Source: Gammaproteobacteria bacterium (GTDB taxonomy: Bacteria; Pseudomonadota; Gammaproteobacteria; Tethybacterales; Persebacteraceae). From it: DNA of 42,920 bases. Position numbers and translations under genes: made by a program. The stretch is from positions 1 through 42,920 of the forward strand of contig JAHRAH010000133.1 of NCBI GenBank assembly GCA_020027345.1, in the 5' to 3' direction. Below are positions 36,001 to 42,000 of this stretch, piece after piece. Every line of letters starts with the position of its first letter. Position 1 is the stretch's first letter. The notes beneath the pieces were generated by a model, which was given only the letters and a program-made list of their open reading frames with translations, did not search any database and was not told the DNA's origin.

Positions 36001-39000
36001 TTGCTGAACCCCCGCCGCATTCTCCCCGTCCACCTCCAATGTCACCGTCCATTCCCCGGGCTCGTCCGGAACATTCGCAAAACCCAATATCGCCCCCCCG
36101 GCCCCCGGAGTAAAGGAAAATGTCGCCCCCGCCTGCCCCGCAATCCCGTAAACATACCCCGGCGTCCCCGAACCCCCCACAGCCGAAAGCGTAGCAATCA
36201 CAGCCGCAGCAATATCCGTAGTAACCGTCAACACCCCCGCCCCGCCAAACTTCGCCGGAACCGGCAATACAATCCCCGCCGCAACCGAAACCTCCAGCTC
36301 AAAATTCACCTCCGGCGTCCGGTCCGGATTCAAAGAATGCGAATCCCCAACGCGAATCGTCACCGTGAAATCATTCGTAATCGTCAAAATAGCAACCGAA
36401 AGAAGCCCGTCCGCCGCGCCAATCTGCGCCGTAATCACCCCGTCAACAGTCCCATTAACCACCGCATAACTGTAAGGACCAACGCCCCCGCCAACCGCCG
36501 CAGCCCCCACCCCCACAAGCGCATCCGATGTCGCCAGCACCGTCCGCAAACTCCCCCGCCCCACCGTAATCACCGGCGGGTCCACAACCGTCACAGTAAA
36601 GCGAACATCCGCAATATTGCCGATGGAATCCTGCGCGCGGAAATTTTGAACATACTCCCCCGCAAAACGCCCATTCAACCAATTCACAACGCCCGAATTC
36701 GGCCCCGCAACATCCGCCCCGTTGTTGGCGATGCGCGAAAATGCATGCCGCGCCCCCGAAGCCAGAAAGCCCCCCCGCGCCGTCAAAGTAGCAGCCCCGT
36801 CCGGCGTCAAAACCGAAGTCACCGGCAATATCCGCAAAACCTCAATCTCCAACGGCCGTATCACAGTAGCCGTAACCGAAAACGCCGCATTCTGAACCCC
36901 CGGCGTATATCCGTCCGCCAAATTCAAAGTAACCGCATGAATCCCCGGCGTCCCAAAGCCCGTCGCCACCAGCAGCATATCCCCCCCCCGCGCCGATACC
37001 GCAAAGCCCCCGCCCGTCTGATTAACCTGCACAGCGCCCCGCGCAAAGCCCCCCGTAATCCCCAATGTCGCAACCGTCACAAAAGCCCCCACCGAATACA
37101 CAAAATGCGAAACCGCCGGATCCAATGTCACAGTCAAATCCGAAGGCAAAACAACCGCCAAACTAAACGAAGCCGTCCCCGGCGTGTTCCCGTCCCGAAA
37201 GCCGTCCCCCCGCGTATTCCCGTTCCGCGCCTCCAACAAAACGACAACAGTCCGCGCCGCCGCCTCATGCTGCGAACGATATTCCAAAGCCGCCCCGTCA
37301 AATGCCACCCCGTTCAATGTCGGCGAATTAATCACCCGGTACTCATAATTGGAATCATCCCCCCCCGCAGCCGTCAGCGTAAACAAATCCTCCGAACCAT
37401 CCACAGCGCCCCCGGCCCCCCGCGCCGTAACCGTCCGAATCGCCCCCTCCCCCAAAACCCCCGAAGGAAACGGCAGCAATATCCCCGTCTCCAATTCCAG
37501 CTCCACCGTCAACCGCGCCGTATTCGCGTTTGCATGTTCCGCACCCGCCGCAACCGTCACCAAAACATTCGCAACATCGTCCGCATCCGTCAAAAAGAGA
37601 ACGGTCTCCCCGCCCTCAACCCGCAACCCGAAGCCCCGCAATGCGTTCCCCGAATCATGCACAACAACCGTCCGCGCCGCCCCGTCAACGCCCCCGCCAA
37701 CCGAAAGCGTCCCCACAACCAAATCCCCCGAAGCAGTCGCACGAGTCAAACCCACAGTCGGCGAAAACCCAATCCGCAATGTCGGCGGATTAACCACCGC
37801 AATCGTCAACGATACAGTAGACCGCCCCGCCAAACCCCCGGCGTCCACCCCCGTCACCAAAACCGTAAAGCCCGCCGTCAAAGGAGTGATAGGCGAACCC
37901 GAAAAGCCCAACGCGCCGTCCTCGCCCCCCAGAGTCACAAACAAATCCGGCTCCGGCGTCCCCACAAACGAATACTCAAAATTCGCATTCTGCGGATGAC
38001 CCCCCACCGCAATCAAATCCTCAAAAATCCCCGCCGCACGCAAATGCGTCGTTATCGTCCAAACCCCCGAATCAAACCGCGTCCCCGGAACCGGCAAATT
38101 AATACCCTCCACCAAAGCAAAGGTAATCGTCCGCGTCGCCTCATCCGTATTCGGATGCCCGTCGTCCCCCCGAACAACAACCGTCACCGAACCCGGCGAA
38201 TCATTCCCCGAACTCCGCGAAAGCACCCCATTCTGCGAAAAAGCAAAATTCGCCCGGTCCCCCCCTTGCGAAACAATCCCCAAATTCTTCGCCCCCAAGC
38301 CCCCCGTCAGCGTCAGCGTAGCCGCAGCCAAAGCCCCGTCCGTCCCCAAAACCAGCCGCGTAAGATTCGCATTCCCCACGACATCAAAACCCAATCCCGG
38401 CGGATCCACAATCGCAATAGTCGCCACAACAGTCGCCGTCTGCCGCCCCCCCGCCGCATTGTCCCCCGCCGCCCGCAAACTCAAAGCAGAAGTAACCGCA
38501 ACATTCCAAGTCCCCGAACGAGTAAGCACGCCCCCGCCCCGGCCAATGCCGACATTCACAGTATTCGCGACCGCAAAATCATAAATAATATTGCTCACAT
38601 TGCTCGCATCCGCCCCCGCGTTATTCGGCAAAAACGACAAATTGTCAAAAGTCGTAACCGTCAACGGCGCCGAACCAAACGCCGCCGGAGTAACCCCCAA
38701 CTCCAAACCCGCAACAACCGTCAAAGTCAAATCCAACCGCAACCCCGGCGTATTCGCATGCCTGTCATCAATGTCCGTCCGCCCCGTCCGTATCCCCGGC
38801 GAAGCAACATCATTCCCCGTCCACCGAATAACCAAAGTCCCGCTGTCTTCGGCAACCGCCACCCCCCCAATCTGCGATGCCGAATACGCCCCATGCCCCC
38901 CGCGAATGACAACAGTCCCCACGGTAATCCCCCGCGTCCGGTCATTCGTAGTCAGCGCAACACGCAACGGTCCCCCCCCGATAAACTCCGCCGTAATAGA

Positions 39001-42000
39001 AGGCGGATCCGCAATCACCAAAATAATCTCCGAAGTCGCGCCCCCCCGCTGCCCCGCCGGGTCCAGACCCCCCACAGTCGCCGTAATCGTCAACTCAATC
39101 GTCGTATGCGGAGTCGCCGAAAACTCCAACTCCCCGTTCCCCGAACCAAGCGCCACAGTAATATCCGAAGGCGCGTCAATCAAACCGTAAGTAAACCCCG
39201 GATTTTGCGCCCGGCCCCCGACCGCCGAAAGCGTAAGAATCTCATTCGCCGCAATCCGCGTCGTCACAGTCAACCGCCCCGGCGCCGGCAACCCAATCCC
39301 CTCCACCAACTCCAAAGAAACCGTAAACCGAACCTCCGGAGTATTCCCATGCGTATCATCCCCGCTAAGAATCACGGTAACCGTCCCCGTAGCCGAATTA
39401 TTCCCCGCCGACCGAACCAAAACGCTCCCCCCGTCCAAATTAAATCCCCCCGGCTGCGAAACAATGCTCGTAAACCGCGAACCGTCCGCCCGCCCCCCGC
39501 TCAAAGAAACAGTCCCCACAGTAACCGCCGCCGATGTTATCAACTGCACCGTCCGCCCCGTCCCCACAAACCCCAGCCCCAATGCCGGCGGATCCACAAA
39601 AGTCAGCGTCAAAGTAATCATCGCCGTCTGCCGCGCCCCCGCCAAATTCTGCCCCTCCGCCCGAACAACAATCAAACCATTCGTCACCGGCGAAGAAGGC
39701 GCACTAAACCGCAAAACCCCGCCCCCGCCAAAGCCGCTGTTCGCAAACGGACTGCTCACAACAACATAAGAAATCCCCGTCCCCCCCCCGGCCTGAAATG
39801 TAAAGGGCGGCGGAGCAATCTGCGTAGTCAGCCGCAAAGTCCCCGCCGAAAAAGCGTCCGGCACAGGCAAGGCAATCCCCGTCACCAAATTAACAACCAC
39901 AGTCAAAAGCGCCGCCGGAGTGTTCGCATGCGAATCATTCCCGCTAACAGTCACCGAAACCTCGCCCTCCGCCGTCGCATCCGTGAAACTCAATATCCCG
40001 TTCGCCGCAACCGCAAAACCGTGCTGCGGAGTCCCCGCTATCACTATCCCCCGAGTCCCCGTCGGCTGCCCCCCGCTCAAAACAAGAGTCCCCACCTCCA
40101 CATTCCCCGATGTAACCAGCCGCGTAAAGTTCAAAGGCCCATTAAAAGAGAGCGTCAAAGAAGGCGGATCCACAACCGCAACCGTCACCAGCACCGTCAA
40201 CCGCTGAACAAACCCGTCCTCCGTCTCCGTCATCCGAACACTCGCCACAACCGTCCGCGCCGCGTCAATGTCCCTGTCAACCCGCACCCACGCATTCGCG
40301 CCGCCGATGGCAACCTCCAAATCCGGCCCGTCGTTAACAAGGTCAAATACATAAGGAGAAGCCCCCGAATCGCCGCCGCCGCCGCTCCCCGTCAAAGTAA
40401 CCAAAACCACATTCCCCGCATCACGCGAAGGATCCTCGTATGTCGTCACCGTCACAGCCCGAACATCCCCCGCCAAAGTAATCGGCGAAACAAACCGCGA
40501 AGCAACCGTCAGCGTCAAATTCCCCGCCCGCGAATGCCGGGTGTCCCGCGCCGCAATCGTCGCCATCACCGTCTGCCCCGAAAACGACTGCATAAACACC
40601 GTCACCCGCAAACCGCTCCCCCGCGAATCCACAAAAACATTCCCCCCCGGCGTCTGCTCCTCAACCCGCCACACAAAGCTCGGATTAGAAGCAGAGTCCA
40701 CCCCCAGCCCCCCGCCCGTAATCTCCGCAATCGCCACAGAAGTCCGAACCCCCGCCAATGTAGCCCGCAGCCGCGGCGAAGCCAAAACCCGCCCCAAAAT
40801 AGCAGGCGGATCCACAATCGCCAAAGTAACCTCCACAGTCGCGCCCTGCTCTATCTCCGCAACGCTCACAATCCCGTTTACAAAAAGCGAAAGAACCACG
40901 GTGTCCGAACTTTGCGGCGAACCGTTAAAGCGCAATTCGCCGGTGTCGTTGTCCACGCGGCCGATGTTGAAATTCCCCGGATTGTTGTGCAAGCCGAATG
41001 TGTAGTTAAAGCCCCCAATCGGCTGCAAGCGCCCAAGCGACAACTCACTGCGAAATGTCGTAACAGTCAATATCCCCCTGCTCGCCCCCGCAAATGCCGA
41101 AGGAACAGGCAAAACAATCCCCGCCGCCAGCGATATTTCCAACTCCAAATCCACCGCCGCTATGTGCGTGTTGCCGTCGTCCACCCGAATCGTCAAAGTC
41201 GCCACCCTGCCTTCGTCTCCGTTTTGAATCTCCACCAAGCCGTCCGCCGCAATCCGCGCCGTGAAGTAATTGAGGAGAATCGGATTTATCAACTGATAAG
41301 TGTATGCGCCGTCGCCCCCCGAAACCGAAGGACGACCAAGCGGCAAAAACCGATTCGCCGTCGCCGCAACCGTCTGCAAGCCGACCCGCGAAACCGCCAA
41401 AGGCGGAGGATTGACAACATCAATCGTCACCGTCAAAGTCGCCCGCGCCCCGCTCTCCGCCAAAGAATCCCCAACAGTCGCAATCACCGTACGCCGCGCC
41501 GGATTCGCAATCGGAGAGGAATTCGCAATCACCGTCACCCCCTCCAAAGCAAAGCCCGCCGGAGTGCCGATAATCCCAATCGTGTATGAATCCCCCGCAG
41601 CCAAATAGCCCCCCGTCGCCCGCAAACCCGCCGCAACCGCAACCGTCCGCTGAGTCGTTATCGTCGCCAAAACCGGATGCCCCGGCTCCGAAAGCAACGC
41701 CAGCGAAGGACTCACCCGCGCCTGAACCGTCCGCAGCATCTCCCCTCCGGGCGAAAACTCCACAGTGCTGCTAATCCGAACAACCGCCTGCGCCAGCCCC
41801 CCGTCAATGTCGTTCTCCCCGACGGTAACCGCAAAAACGCCGTTGCTGTCCTGCACCGGATCCGTGAGCGTGAATATCGCCGGATTCTGCTCAATAATCT
41901 CCGCCGCGAATTCCGAATTCCCCCCGCCCGAAAGCGTAAGAAGCGTAACGACCGTCGCCCCCGTCTCCGCCGCAATCCGCAAACCGTGAATCCCCGCGCC

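Larger units (their letters stand above)
31140..41600 (-). repeat. Tandem array of about 600-bp units (A/B domain pairs)
   Basis: On the plus strand GGCGGATCCAC-like words (minus-strand VDPP codons) recur near 40800, 40163, 39585, 38998, 38398, 37780, 36573, 35950, 35338, 34741, 34110, 33518, 32945, 32335, 31735 and 31140. That is a 570-640 bp period; one degenerate unit without VDPP lies at about 37135. Protein identity between units is moderate, so the array is long established rather than newly amplified. Confidence 0.85.

Noticed and set aside
31399-41589. A 3,396-codon plus-strand open frame antisense to the giant gene (also 953- and 985-codon frames at 24916-27777 and 28063-31020)
   Set aside because: The product is an Arg/Pro/His-rich jumble with no domain, in a frame kept open by the GC-rich, Gly/Val/Thr/Ala-biased codons of the opposite strand. 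The minus-strand frame has clear periodic domains.
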